Notes: a model not told the origin generated them from the sequence alone. A stretch of 64,000 bases of DNA from Tachypleus tridentatus (GCF_004210375.1 NW_027467782.1:32787771-32851770); one strand, 5' to 3'; counted from the stretch's first letter, positions 47,170-59,691 are shown. Program-made: numbers and translations.

Positions 47170-48225
47170 GGTTGAATGCTATAAGTTGAAACAATTTGAA
47201 TATGCAAATTAGCAAGAACCGTGACAACCACAGGCAATTCAAAGTCGTGGTGGAATGGATTGTATCAGAACTACATTTTGACATTTTTAGTGTATCGTAG
47301 GCAGTGAAATATCACAGAAAACGGACCGCTTTTGGAAGGTGTATGTAATAGCTTTACCGACATAAATATCATACATTTAGACTGTAAAGATGTATTCAGT
47401 TCGTGGATTTAGAATTTCCAAGACGGAAATATCCTTTGTACTTAATTACATTGGATAACAAAAGAATATGGATCAAAATGAACCCCAGGACCATCCAAAA
47501 AGAGACCTGTAACAAGTCGTATCACAACCATAATGAGCAAAGTGCAGCATTTTGTTAGAGGTGAGTGTTCACAAATTCAAAAAAATTAGTAGTAAAGCCA
47601 TCCACGTGTCTCAGGCGACTACAAGAAATGTGGTAAAGAAATATCTTTATCTGGAAGTTAGGTCATTTGGGTAAACGTTCACCAATATAAGGCTTACAGT
47701 CATATTTAACGTTTAACCATCTAATACCTCTAGTGCAGGGGTTCTTAACCAGGGGTGCGAGGATGCCCATGAATAATTAAAGCAAATCTATATTTTTACA
47801 TAAGAGTATGCTTTATATTTTTATATTTAAGTTTCCAGGGGGTGCGAGAAATGATTACTGATTTGAAAGGGGTGCAAACACTGAAAAAGGTTAAGAACCA
47901 CTGCTCTAGTGAGTGGAGAATGAAACGGGTATCGCTCTATTGCGTATGTAAACATACTGAACAAGTTGCACATACTGATTTCTGTTCCTAGAAACTGGCG
48001 TTACAAAATCGTTGTCCTCGTAAACCAGATGGAATATGTAAACCTTTTAGTGAGAATAAGTGTGGTTTGGACACGACAGTATTACGACTGAGCCTTCCGC
48101 AATGGAAACTACATTACATAACTTTTAATATTGTCGAGATTCCCTGTCGTCATGGATCTGGCAACATGGATTGTAACGACGTGATATGGCTCCAAAATCG
48201 TTTTATAAGGCAGTGAAGATTCAAT
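47170..48225 (+). mobile_element. Very degraded Tc1-like remnant (uncertain)
   Basis: A helix-turn-helix-like string (SSKAIHVSQATTRNVVKKYL near 47,580-47,640) and a later FSENKCGLDTTV (near 48,050-48,090) have the order expected of a Tc1-type transposase, but no termini or catalytic motifs are clear. A hAT MITE (47,736-47,903) is inserted between them. Confidence 0.3.
47736..47903. mobile_element. hAT-type MITE, 168 bp, perfect 8-bp target duplication
   Basis: It starts CAGGGGTTCTTAACCAGGGG and ends AAGGTTAAGAACCACTG, giving terminal inverted repeats of about 15-16 bases. CTCTAGTG flanks it on both sides (47,728-47,735 and 47,904-47,911). GGGGTGCGAG and GGGGTGCAAA are subterminal repeats. 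There is no coding capacity. Confidence 0.93.
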
Positions 48226-48574
48226 GGTATACTTTCCTTTATCTGCTATAAGTTTTGTTTTCTGAACAAAACAATATTTTCACCTCTGTTTGAATGGTTT
48301 TTTTCTTTGATTTATAACAGATATTAAATTGTTATTTTTCTGTACATGACGTTGGAGTAATTAATGTAAATTTAAGTATCTAGAACAGTTGTGGTAGTAC
48401 CTGCGGTTTGATCAAACGTTAAATTCTGTGTGCATAATTACGATAGTGTTTCTAACTTGGCTGTAGTTACTTTATATATATATATATATTATTGTTATTA
48501 TTTTTAATCAATGTTTTTTTTTTAAATAACTGTGATGCATTAATTACGTTATTTACTCAGATCCTTGTGAGATG

Positions 48575-48805
48575 GATTTCCTGCTGTTGTTTTAGCGCAA
48601 ATTTACTCAATGAGCTACCTTCTCTCTGTCCACAGCGAGGAATCGAACCGCGGATTTTAGGATTGAAGACTGTAAAATTATCGCTATTCAGTTGGGGAAA
48701 TATATATTGGTTTGTTTACAGCACAAAACTACACGATTAGTTATCTGCACATTTTTTTCTACTGCGGGAACTAAACCCGGAATTTAACGTTGTAACTCAG
48801 AAAAT
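48575..48805 (-). mobile_element. Two adjacent diverged SINE-B-like copies
   Basis: The first, at about 48,590-48,690, has CCACAGCGAGGAATCGAACC; the second, at about 48,695-48,805, has ACAGCACAAAACTACACGAT and GCGGGAACTAAACCCGGAAT. Both are reversed and old. Confidence 0.5.
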
Positions 48806-49633
48806 TTCAATGTCCCTAACTTTCAAGTTTCAGTTAAGAAAAACAAATAAATACAAGAAAACATAACAGGGAAATTATAGTATACCAGTAATACTAATAA
48901 GAGATTCTTAAAACTCAATACTAGGAGAAAAACTGTCTGGGAGAAATTCAGGGAAGTGTAGGTTTGAGTTTTATGGTTTTTAACTAGGTCCTCAAGTCAC
49001 ACGTAAGTTCTTTCTTTAGAACTGATATTCTTCCTCGATAATCTCAGTTTAAGCCTCGATGATTATCTGAGTCTATCAGAATAACAAGAAGAACTATTAA
49101 TATTGTGACAAGGCTTGACTTTTACATGGAAGTTTCGTTGTCAAAAGACACGTGTTGGTAACTTTAATTTTCGAGGGTTTTAATAACGCATTACGATGTA
49201 AAGATTTCAGTATTAAGTAAGTCCTGGTGATTGTTCAAGACGAGGAGAAAGCTCTTCTTGTGAAAATCTTTTTAAATAATGAATAATGAGATCTTTATAT
49301 AACGTTCAGGAGTCTCGTAAGCTGAAAGGATCCTCATTAACTCTCCGTTTCACATCACACGCAGAATACAAGAAGAATGTTAAATAATCTTCGAACCAGC
49401 TCTCCCAGACTCATCTAATCCTTCTCTTCAGAAGAGAGGTCACAATAAGGCTATCATGACAGGCTGTTTTCATGAGAAAAAAGGGTCAGAAACAAAATGA
49501 ATGACAAGAGTACGTTCAAATACTAATAATAAAACATAATATTAAATAACTTAACATTGTGTTCGATGTTATAAATATAATTTTTATTACTTAACAATAG
49601 TATAAACAACACTCTAAATACCAAGAAAAGTTC
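48806..49633. other. Spacer, nothing recognised
   Basis: No coding or repeat feature; the base composition is slightly less AT-rich than its neighbours. Confidence 0.35.
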
Positions 49634-49864
49634 ACTAGCCGTCCCTAATATAGCATTAGTTTAGTTACTAGATGGAAGGCAGCTAGTCATCACCGCCTAA
49701 CGTCACTTCTTAGGTTACTCTTTTATCAACGAATGGCGGGATTGAACGTTACATTGTACCACCTCCACAGCTGAAAGGATGAGCATGTTTGATGTGAAGG
49801 GGATTCTAACCCACGACCCTCAGTTGCGAGTTGATTGTCGTAATCACCTGACCATGCCGGGATA
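49634..49864 (-). mobile_element. SINE-A copy, diverged
   Basis: Reverse: CTAGCCGTCCCTAATATAGC, CAGCTAGTCATCACCGCCTA and the head CACCTGACCATGCCGGG. The 3' tail is missing. Confidence 0.88.
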
Positions 49865-50128
49865 ACCTAAAAAAAAGGCAGAGACTCTCTCCTAGAGCAA
49901 GCGTCTATAGCGTACAGTCATTAGTTTCGTATAAACAAGTAACACGTTTTGTTTAGGCTTGGAATGTCAATTCGGTAATAAACTGTGTGTACGTTCAATT
50001 AGAAACAGCCACGTTTAAGGCTGAATTGAGAAATAAACAAGTTATTAATTAACGACAAAATAGCCAATTTTATTTCCATGCTGTTAGTTATACCTAACTG
50101 TTTGCAAAATACATTTAAATCTAAAGTC

Positions 50129-50980
50129 CTAAACACTGCTAGCATTACTGTGCATGAACATTTTCATGGAAATTTCGAAAATGTTTCTTCGAACGTTTGA
50201 ATCTGGAACTATCCGGTACAGAGAAGTATCTGGAACCACATGAAACGAAGGAGAACCGAGAACGGACCGTTCAGTATAGAAGAGCTTCTGGAACGTTTTT
50301 TTATAGGTTTGGATAGCGTGGAACAGAGCAGTATCTAGAACAATGAAGTAAAGAAGGAAAGCTCTGGCCGCACAGGTAAGAGGGGGAATGGAACTGTTCA
50401 GTCTGACAGAAGATGAACTTACAAATGAAGTAAAATGTCTTCCCAACAAATTGCTGCTACAGCATAATGACCTCTGAATCAAGTGATTAGTACTGTTATT
50501 CTCTGTAGGGTAATAACACCCTGATATCCAGTGGTGTAACTCAATACAGCACAATATTCCTTAATACCTAATGGTGCCACTCAGCATAGAGTAATTCATA
50601 CCTGGTGGTGGTGCTACTCCGTTTAGGATAACACATCCTAATACCTAATGGTGCCACTCAATATATAGTAATCAATACGTAGTGGTGCCACTTAGTACAG
50701 AGTAATACCTCAATCTGTATCTTTTGTTAACCTATAAAAATACTTGCTGAGGTAGCACAAAAGGGCATTATAGTGGGATTGTTTTGTGTGTTACAATGGG
50801 ATTGCTTTTGTGTTATAATGGGGTTGTTTTGTGTGTTATAATGGGGTTGTTTTGGTATGACTTGATATAAACAGATGTAAAGATACTTGTACAGGTACAA
50901 CTTATTTAAACAGATGTAAAGATACTTGTACAGGTACAACAGATGTAAAGATACTCGAACAAGTGTAAAGGTGCTTGTTC
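50129..50980. repeat. Cluster of imperfect tandem repeats
   Basis: Three patterns follow one another. At 50,190-50,400, GAGAAGTATCTGGAACCACA-type units of about 115 bases recur. At 50,515-50,710, TACCTAATGGTGCCACTCA-type units recur. At 50,775-50,945, ATAATGGGGTTGTTTTGTGT and AACAGATGTAAAGATACTTG units recur. The 141-codon minus-strand frame over 50,129-50,554 lies in these repeats and is not a convincing gene. Confidence 0.7.
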
Positions 50981-51414
50981 AGTCCCTAATAAGAATTATA
51001 CAAGAAAGAAGTAGTGAGACTTAAGAAAACGCCAGTAGGACCTAACCTCGTGTAACGATACTTATACAGGGCTTATATGGGATATTGACAAAGTCTTCTT
51101 ATATATAGAATGTTGCAGTAATGATTTTAGAAGTACTAATGAAACTCGTAGAGGTGCCTTTTGTGTTTTAAAATATGTCGATACTCATGAACGAAACAAA
51201 ATACTTGATATGAAGTGAATACAATAGCTACGCATGTTGTATTACATGATTTAAAGTTTCTCTATATCTTCCATTTGTTTTAATAAAGTGCAACTCTAGA
51301 ATAAACGAGCTGTTATAAATAAATAAAAAATTTAAATTGACCTAAAATTTACAAAATATATATGTGTATTACTTTATAATTATGTAAACAAAGATTATAA
51401 TAAATTTATTCTGT

Positions 51415-51735
51415 TATCTGTCTGCACCTCCGTCTGTTTAATTGTCTATTTGTCAGTGCATACGCCTGTTTAATTGTTTATCTATCAGTACATCTGTCTA
51501 GTTAATTGTCTGTTTCTACATTCATCTGTTTAATTTTCTATCTGCGCATCTCTGTTTCATTGTGTAGCTGTACATAATCTGTTTAATTGTCTATTTGTTT
51601 CTACATCCGTTTCTTTAATTGTCTATCTATCTGTATGTCCGTGTAGTTAATCGCCTGTCTGTAATTCCGTCTGTTTAATTGTCTATCTAGCTGTCTGTTT
51701 GTCTATCTATCTAGATATTTGTCTGTCTGTCTATC
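51415..51735. repeat. CTGT/CTAT-rich degenerate repeat
   Basis: Many variants of TCTGTTTAATTGTCTATCT are strung together, ending in a GTCTATCTATC microsatellite. Confidence 0.85.
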
Positions 51736-52041
51736 AACGCGTATGTTAAAGGGTTGACATATAGTTATCATTACAGTCTGTCAAAACAAGAAACACCCAA
51801 CTTGACGAATTTTTCTAGATTAAAATGAAACTTGTCTCATTATAAAATACTACATGATGTTTTTGTAAGGTTTAGTGAAACACTGCTAATGATGAAAGTT
51901 TCCCACTTCAGAACCAACAAGAATAAATGTTCTACTTTAATGATGAAACTGTTTTTCTTGTGGTGAAATTCAAAACCATCGAGGGGAACCTTTCTGTCTT
52001 TATATATGTATATGATGAGATGTGTGTATTTGTATTCATAT

Positions 52042-52111
52042 ATTTGGTTTCTTAGTATGTTGAGTTTTTGTTTTGTTTCATGTGCTGAGTCAACATACTA
52101 AGAAACCAAAT
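52042..52111. repeat. 22-bp perfect inverted repeat at the 5' edge of the Penelope fragment
   Basis: ATTTGGTTTCTTAGTATGTT-GA (52,042-52,063) and its reverse complement (52,090-52,111) enclose a 26-base spacer. It sits where the Penelope-like coding sequence begins. Confidence 0.92.
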
Positions 52112-52925
52112 AAACACAGCCATAAAACTATGCTCACCAGATAAAATTAACGATGAATTAGACAAAATAAAACAATACTTCATCAACATCAATAAGTTTC
52201 CTCCACAAACCGTAGAAAACATTATAAGCACACACCTACACAGAAAGCAAAATCAACCAACTAAAGTAAATATATCTCACGAATCAAAAAATCACGAAAC
52301 CATATACTGCTGTATACCATATGTTCCTGACATCAGCAAACAAATAACCAACATTTGGCAAAAAATTAGTAACAAAATATGACATTCCAGTTAATACCAA
52401 ATTTATTCAAAAACCCGGCACAAAACTGAGGTCTATACTATGTAAAAACTACACTGACAAACACCACACCAACATTATTTATAAAATACAATGTGATAAC
52501 TGCCACGACTTCTATATTGGAGAAACAAGTAGAAAAATGTAAACCAGATTCAAAGAACATAAAAAAGTCACCTTTACACGTTTTCGAACACTGCAAGTCA
52601 AATAAACACAACATAACCATAGAAAACACTCAAATACTAAATAAAGAAACAAACATAAACAAACGTAAAATTAAAGAAGCCTTACTTATACAACAACTTA
52701 AACCCAAAATAAACCAATATAAAGGAACGCCTTTATACCTATATTAATATAATAAAATAAATAAAATTATATATTCAAACATCTAATACCGCCCTCTACA
52801 TTTCGACACACAGTTACACAACCCCTTTCAAACATGTGGTCAGCTTCCGGTCAGTTACCTCTTTCTTTGTGAACCTGACGATGACCGAAGAAGGTCGAAA
52901 CGTTGTTCGCTCTTCTATGTAAAAT
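52090..52925 (+). mobile_element. Penelope-like element 3' fragment with GIY-YIG endonuclease
   Basis: The plus strand reads in pieces ENIISTHLHRKQNQPTKVN, CCIPYVPDISKQITNIWQKI, then IIYKIQCDNCHDFYIGETSR (CxxC and the FYIGE form of the GIY-YIG endonuclease), FEHCKSNKHNITIENTQILN, KRKIKEALLIQQLKPKINQY and KGTPLYLY. This is the C-terminal RT linker and endonuclease typical of Penelope-like elements, which replace the APE nuclease of LINEs. A few frame breaks. The 3' segment to about 52,925 carries a hammerhead core. Confidence 0.88.
52871..52908 (+). ncRNA. Minimal hammerhead ribozyme motif
   Basis: In order: GAAC (stem I, 5'), CUGACGA (core CUGANGA), an extra U, GACC and GGUC (stem II) around loop GAAGAA, GAA, ACGU (two-base-pair stem III that can pair between two copies), U at the cleavage position, then GUUC (stem I, 3'). 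Every core base of the hammerhead consensus is kept. Minimal hammerheads with a tiny stem III are known in Penelope-like elements. The one oddity is the bulged U after CUGACGA. Confidence 0.7.
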
Positions 52926-53339
52926 ATTTTCTCAACCCAAATGGGTTATAGATTAGCAAAGGTTATCTGCTGCCATCTACCGGCAAATATGCAAATTTCC
53001 CGTGTTCACAACTTCATTCAGCTGTCTGTCACGTCACCCTAAGGATGAAGGTCGTTGTTTACGACATTGGTAACTACATTGACCATTTTCGTGTTCATTG
53101 ATTCGTGTTCTCCTTGGTGTATTTAGTAAATCCCCAAACTAATATTGCTATAATACCAATGTAATTCATTTTTTTACAAATAATAGTATGCTAAGGAAAT
53201 TTATGATGCGTTTATGTTCAAATAAATTGTTAATGTTATTGATTATTAAATAAATATAATTGTTACTGTACTTCATTCTGAGTTCTGTGACTTCAGTATC
53301 AGTTTGTAATATTTTTAGAAGTGTTCCTACTTTTTAATA

Positions 53340-53600
53340 GGGCCCGGCATGGCCAGGTGGTGGAGACACTCGACTCGTAATTCGAGGGGAGCGATTTCAA
53401 ATCCCCTTCACACCAAACATGCTCGCCCTTTCAGACATCGGGGCGTTATAATGTGACGGTTTATTCCACTATTCGTTGGTAAAATAGTTGGTGGTGGGTG
53501 GTGATGACTAGTTGACTTCCATTTAGTCGTACACTGCTAAATTAGGAACGGTTAGCGCAGATAGCTTTCATGTGGCTTTGCGCGAAATTAAAAAAAAAAC
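53340..53600 (+). mobile_element. SINE-A copy
   Basis: Forward, full length: GGGCCCGGCATGGCCAGGTG head, body, and tail TTTGCGCGAAATTAAAAA. Confidence 0.93.
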
Positions 53601-53865
53601 TACTTTTTGATTTATACCTCAAATTGATGTGATAGAAAAGTTTGTAGTCTGAAGAATAAAATCATACATGCGATAAACTCCAACATTTGCTATTAAAAAC
53701 TAACTTAGAATAAACCTGAATCTAGTTTCAAACTATTCTAACTAAACGCTTCATAACTCGTGCATTCTATGAAAGTTATTACTTCTTACGAAGGTTGGTA
53801 ACATTATTCTGCCTTTCATTATTTTCTTCTCTTATAATAGCTTTTATACTCAGCGATATAATATT

Positions 53866-53948
53866 TACAAATCAGGGGTTCGATTCCCCTTGGTAGACTC
53901 AGCAGATAGCCCGATGTGGCTTTGCTATAAGGTAACACACACACAATA
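53866..53948 (+). mobile_element. SINE-B 3' part
   Basis: AATCAGGGGTTCGATTCCCC, GACTCAGCAGATAGCCCGAT and GTGGCTTTGCTATAAGGTAA, followed by an AC repeat. The start of the head is missing. Confidence 0.85.
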
Positions 53949-54300
53949 TTTACAAAAGAGCGAACAAGAAGTAAATATTATATTAAATGTAACATCAGAA
54001 AAATAAGGAAAAGATTAAAATATGATAGTGCAAACAAGAATCTGCATAATGTTATTCATATTTAAAACAACTATAGACGAAAATAAGTTAAGTATCTGGT
54101 TAATCTTAAATCTTAATTAGAAATTAATAAAAGTGCCTTAGGCATCGGTTCACTTTACTTACCGTGATGTTATGGTTTTGAAATAGTTCTCTTTCGCTGT
54201 TTTTATATATAGATGTGGTATAAATATTTAAATACGCCAGCTTATAACCCTATGAAATATGTTTCGTAGATAACTTGGTTAGCTAGCTCAACTTAGACAA

Positions 54301-54520
54301 GGACCCGGCATGGCTAGGTGGCTAAGGCACTCGACTCGTATTCCGAAGGTCGCAGGTTTGAGTCCCCATCACATCTAACATGCTCGCCCTTTTCAGCCGT
54401 GGGGGTGTTATATTGTGACGGTCAATCTCACTATTCGTTAGTAAAAGAGTAACCCAAGAGTTGGCAGTGGGTGGTAATGACTAGCTGCCTCCTTTCTACT
54501 CTTACACTACTAAATTGGGA
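54301..54520 (+). mobile_element. SINE-A copy, 3' end cut by a second SINE-A
   Basis: The head GACCCGGCATGGCTAGGTGG and body run to CACTACTAAATTGGGA, where a second SINE-A begins; its own tail is not found beyond the second copy. Confidence 0.9.
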
Positions 54521-54782
54521 GGGCCTGGCATGGCCTAGCGCGTAAGGCGTGCGACTCGTAATCCGAGGGTCGCGGGGTCGCGCCAAAACATGCTCGCTCT
54601 CCCAGCCGTGGGGGCGCTATAATGTGACGGTCAATCCCATTATTCGTTGGTAAAAGAGTAGCCCAAGAGTTGGCGGTGGGTGGTGATGACTAGCTGCCTT
54701 CCCTGTAGTCTTACACTGGTAAATTATGGACGGCTAGCACAGATAGCCCTCGAGTAGCTTTGTGCGAAATTCCAAAACAAAC
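54521..54782 (+). mobile_element. SINE-A copy joined to the previous one
   Basis: Begins GGGCCTGGCATGGCCTAGCG and ends GCGAAATTCCAAAACAAAC. The arrangement is head to tail with the preceding copy. Confidence 0.92.
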
Positions 54783-55585
54783 TAGCTAAAGATAATTGTT
54801 AAAGAATCCAAAATTGTATAAAGGATATAAAATAAACAATCTCGCTCTTTCTTTTATTGTTATATTCCCAATGACCTCATTATTTTATAATCTGTTTTGT
54901 TAAACATAACAACAAATTAATTTAAATGATTAAGTACTTGCGTCTTTAAATTAAAAACTGAAAACCTATAAAAAAAAACAGTGGAAATAAGTCCTATTTC
55001 AAGGTATGTTTTGTCTCTCTTCTTGATTCAAAATAACGAAGTAATACATTTTCTGACAATTCATGGTTACCATATAAATATCAAATGAACCAACACTATT
55101 GATGATTGTACACACCGACTCATACTGATCAAGCTTGAGTTCGATAAACGATTAAACTTTTTAAAAAATGTTCCAGATTTCGCTTTATTAAAGGCTCAAG
55201 AAGTTAATTTTGAAAAAAAGATTGTATCATTTCTTTCTGTGTAAATGTTACACAGCACTCTATATGTTTGCCTTAGGCCTGCACTCTTAACATTAACCAT
55301 ATCAACCACAAAAGATACTTCAACCCCTACATGAAAAGTATGATGAATTGTTGTTGTTTTTTTGACATACTGATCACATATGTTTACAAAATGGAACTAT
55401 TTTCCATACAGTGAATGTTATGTAGCTGTAGTACTTATAAGACAGTGCAAGAAAGAAATATTACAAACAAAGTCTGGTGTTATACCACTGCAAGTTTCTT
55501 GTTGATGATAACCTATACTCACCGTTTCAAGTAAAATTTGAGTTTACCACAAAAACTTTGTTTTATTTATAAACATACATATATA

Positions 55586-55708
55586 AGTAGCGGTGGGTGG
55601 TGATGACTAGTTGCCTTCTCTCTAGTCTTACACTGCTAAATTAAGGACGGCCAGCACACATAGCCCTCGAGTAGCTTTGCGCGTAATTCAAAAAACAAAC
55701 AAACAATC
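55586..55708 (+). mobile_element. SINE-A 3' half
   Basis: Starts inside the body at GCGGTGGGTGGTGATGACTA and keeps the tail TTTGCGCGTAATTC with AAACAAACAAAC: a typical 5'-truncated insertion. Confidence 0.9.
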
Positions 55709-55889
55709 TAGCTGAGTATCCACGAGCGCAAATGACGTCGGATTCTAAACATTTATATTAGATACATACAAAATAGGCCCACTTTTGTATGCAAATTGTA
55801 TTAAATAGGCTATGTTGATATTGAATTATACCAAATACGTTTGCTTGGGAAATACTTTGATATAATAAAATGTATTCATTGGGCATTTA

Positions 55890-56035
55890 ATGCCCTGGAG
55901 GTTTCGGTGCTGGACTCTCAATCCGAAACGCTATGTCAATCAAAACTCACGCTATCAGCTTTTGGGGTGTTACAAAATTATGGTCAACTCTGTCATTAGT
56001 CGGTAGGTAGCCTGTGAGTTGACCATAAGCATAAA
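55890..56035 (+). mobile_element. Old tRNA-like SINE remnant
   Basis: GGTGCTGGACTCTCAATCCG and TTTGGGGTGTTACAAAATTA-TGGTCAACTC recall SINE-A head and body, but identity is low. Confidence 0.4.
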
Positions 56036-56414
56036 ACAGTTTGTTTTAACATTTGTAATTTTTACATTTGTTGAAAGACAAAAGTTCGATAATTTATTTA
56101 TTATTCCAGCATTATCTGAAGAGGAGAAATCCAATAAATGTTTAAATATACTGTAAAAGTTCATTTGTTAATATTTGTAGTACTATAACAAATGTTATGA
56201 AAATAATAAAACTGTACAGTGCTTATCAAACAAAAATAAATAATACATACTCGGCGATGGATTAATCCAAAAGAAAGAGAGAAACATTTAGGCTAATTTT
56301 AGGTCTAATTTACCCTTCAAATAATATTATTAACTCTTGAAACACACAAACTACCCTACAGTGTTTACGTTTTATCGAACTTTTCTCACATAACGTTATG
56401 GTTAAGGGGAAATG

Positions 56415-56535
56415 TGGGTTTTCATTTAGCAAAACCACTTGCGGCTATCTGTTAATTCTACCAAGTTGAATCGAACCCATGATTGTAGCGTTGGAAATCT
56501 GTAGACTTATCTCTGTACTAGCGAGAGACTGATGG
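56415..56535 (-). mobile_element. SINE-B copy
   Basis: Reverse: GCAAAACCACTTGCGGCTAT, TTGAATCGAACCCATGATTG and the head GACTTATCTCTGTACTAGCG. Confidence 0.75.
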
Positions 56536-57009
56536 TTAAGCTAATACTCGCTGATTGAATGCTGATCTTGGTGGAAGAAGCTTGCATTTTATAAATCTAA
56601 CAACATATATTTATGGTATGAATGCGTTTTCCAAAACGTTTTCATTATAATGTATTATTGTCATAATACATTAGTATTAGGCCTATTGTAGATTTTGTCA
56701 CTTCACTATTTATCATGTCTCTTAAGGTTTGTAATATTATTATACACTATTCTTCAAAATCCCTAAGGTTCTAGGTTTTAAAAAAAATGTAGTTAATAAT
56801 ATAGTAGGCTTCCAGTTAATGTTTCATGATAAGAATAACTGAAGAAACATTTTTGTTTTTGACCAACGTCCCCAAGAAATATAGGAATTTGACTCTAAAC
56901 CGTCAGAAGAGGCTTATCCCCACTCTTACGTTTTATGTAAGTCATTATCTGTTGTTGAATATTGTTATGTTGAAATTGAATATTTTCATTTTTATCATCA
57001 TTCAAGCAG

Positions 57010-57086
57010 TTCTTATAAGACGGGATTGTTGGAAACCTTCGTTCAATGTCGACAACAACACCAACCTTGAGCAAATCTCCTGGTGA
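57010..57086 (+). CDS. Weak candidate terminal exon
   Basis: After the acceptor-like ATCATCATTCAAGCAG, one frame reads LIRRDCWKPSFNVDNNTNLE-QISW-stop, and an AATAAA lies about 100 bases on (57,190). I recognise no family and no upstream exon, so this may be chance. Confidence 0.18.
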
Positions 57087-57199
57087 TGTACAAGTATTTA
57101 TACCCTGTTTTGAATATATTTACTATTTATCTCTACCATAAATTCTTGGTGACATTTAATTAAACATTTGGAATGTACCAAGCTTACAAGAATAAATTT

Positions 57200-59690
57200 T
57201 GGATATTGAAATTTTTATTTAATATTGCCTTGAGTGATAGAAAATTATTTTTAATCTATGTTGTTTAAATACCCTTAAACGAAGGGTTTTTATTTTAAAA
57301 TAATGGTAACAATCTATATATCCGATCATCTTTTCTCAGTTTCGAGAATCCACGGCTGAAACGTAGAGAGTTGCAAGTGAAAATGACGTATAAAATTGAC
57401 CCAGTCTTAGGTCCATAAAAACGAGAAAATTACCAACATTTCCTCAAAGCACGTGACCGAATGGAGAGGCTATACGTTCTACAGTAAGTGACACATATTG
57501 AATGAAAATGTGTATTGACAGCAAAGTTCACACCTTTCATCATTCTATTGCCGTTAATATGTTTAAGATTTGATATAAGTCGCAAACCTATGTTCTTGTA
57601 ATATATGCTGGGTGAAAGTTACAGTGGTAATGATAAGGTACTATGTCTGTATGCACTGCATGCCAAATAAGGTATGATTTCACCAAGACAACACATTCAG
57701 CCCACGTTTAAATGAACACGAGAGGCCCTTTACAACATGTATTCACAAATTGAAATTAATTTGCAGACATCTGCCGTGAACTTCTGTATTAATGAACTGT
57801 TAAAATGAACTCTCGAAAGTCGTTATCTGTAGATGTTTGATAAATATTGAAAGAAAGATAAAGTGGAAAAGGGATAATTTTGTGTATTAGAAAATGCGCT
57901 GCATAGAAACAGCGACTTATGAATGACACCACCAGGAGTTACAGAAGAGGCAGTATCCAGACATCCATCCTTGTGTAGTTACCATAGGTTGTGTATTACG
58001 TTTATACTCATATAAGAAATGAATATATATTTATTTCACGCCCTAACAACCAGAAACAGCCTCTAGGGGAAAATTGTACCACTGAATTAAAATAATGTGG
58101 AAAATAAACTTCCATTTGTATTTCCAAACATTAAAAACTTCATATTAATATCAATCAACATCTTTTTAATTTATTCCATTTTGTACATCTAAATGAAGGT
58201 TATGAATTTTTATTTTAGTTTTAAAGTACAGTTCCAACGCAATTAGTAATGGTTGTGAATATATTTATTAATATGAGTGTTACATGGCACCCTTAGCCAC
58301 AAAGCAGGAAAAGCACAATAATTTAAAATAAAATTGAAACAATTTGCTCTTCTAACTTGAGTAAAAACGCATTTTTATTGATTTTAGCCAATCGTTCTTT
58401 CCCAATCTCGGTTGTCATGATGTATACCATTGCCACTACTTACCTTCCAAATGCCATAGTTTACTGATGAAAACGCGTCATGTAAGTTTTCAATTATTTC
58501 TAACTGTTTAACTCACAGAGGGATTTATTTCAGTAAGGATATGATTTTAGGTATAAACTGAGAAGTACAAGCTCAACTGATGATACGATATTAGAAGAAA
58601 AGATGTTTGTGAACAATTTCTGTAGCAACTATAGAACTTTTTTAATTTTGAAAATAATGATTTATCATTTTGTATGTTATTTGAATTACGAGGCTGAATT
58701 ATGATAAGAGAATACATATTATTTTATGGAACAAGATAATGTATGGTTAGATAAGTCATTTCACTTTCGAACAAACGAAGTTACATTTCGCCATCAAGGC
58801 CTTTCCTTTCTTAAAACCCTGTATGTCCCGAATGGCACAGTGCAGAGGCAAACCGTGTACTTCGTTTTTCGAATCAAAACAAAAACAAAATGTGTAGTTT
58901 GAAAAATATACAATAATCGGAACGTTTTTAAAACGATTTAGGAATAAATAAAATCAGTATTTTAAATCTACAACAAAAACAAGCATATTTAATTGTTTCT
59001 TAAAATAAGTACAGTGAAATGTTTTGAAAATTTCATAGTTAAGAATCTATGTTAATATCACATATATACGTTGGTATAAAATTAAGGTAGAAGGTTTGCT
59101 TAAGTTAAATATCTTACAGAAAGTAATTATTTACAACATAACTATTATATTTAATAGTTTTATAGAATTCAATAAACCACACAAGTACGTCTAATAGACA
59201 CACCAGGGTCTTGAAGAAGTATTTAAATAATTTAAGTAGTTAATTCTCCTTATCACAATCCAAAGATTATCTACAACTTCAACGAGGGGGAGGAAATTAA
59301 CGCTCAGTGACTCCTCTTCGTCTCTTTAGATTTACATAAACAGTTTTTATACATCTAATGTCTTTTGTCCATAATATTAAGAAGCGAAAACTCTCACGCC
59401 CACTGTTTTTTGTTGTACTATAATCCTATGTAAGTTAGGAAAACATCTGTGAGATTTACATTCATATATATATAAATTATGAGGTATCATCACAATAATT
59501 AAATTAATAAATGTTAATTTCTCTGGTAACTTGATAACTTCATGATTCGTGTTTGGAATAGTTTTGAAGTTTAACTGCTTCTGTGGATATCATGCTAATA
59601 TTATTGATAAAGGAATGTAGTGGTACATATAAGTGCACACAAAAATTTTTACAGAAACAGGTGTGATACGCATATGTCAATAACTATACT
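57200..59690. other. AT-rich spacer, nothing secure
   Basis: No repeat family or exon could be identified. Short splice-like contexts (for example GTAAGTAG on the minus strand near 58,440) are not backed by coding sequence. Confidence 0.35.
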
Positions 59691-59691
59691 T

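Noticed and set aside
50129-50554. 141-codon minus-strand open frame
   Set aside because: It lies over imperfect tandem repeats, has no domain, and its composition follows the repeat units.
57330-57480. Possible short exon reading KMTYKIDPVLGP
   Set aside because: Ends in a stop without donor logic or a recognisable family, and nothing upstream joins it in phase.
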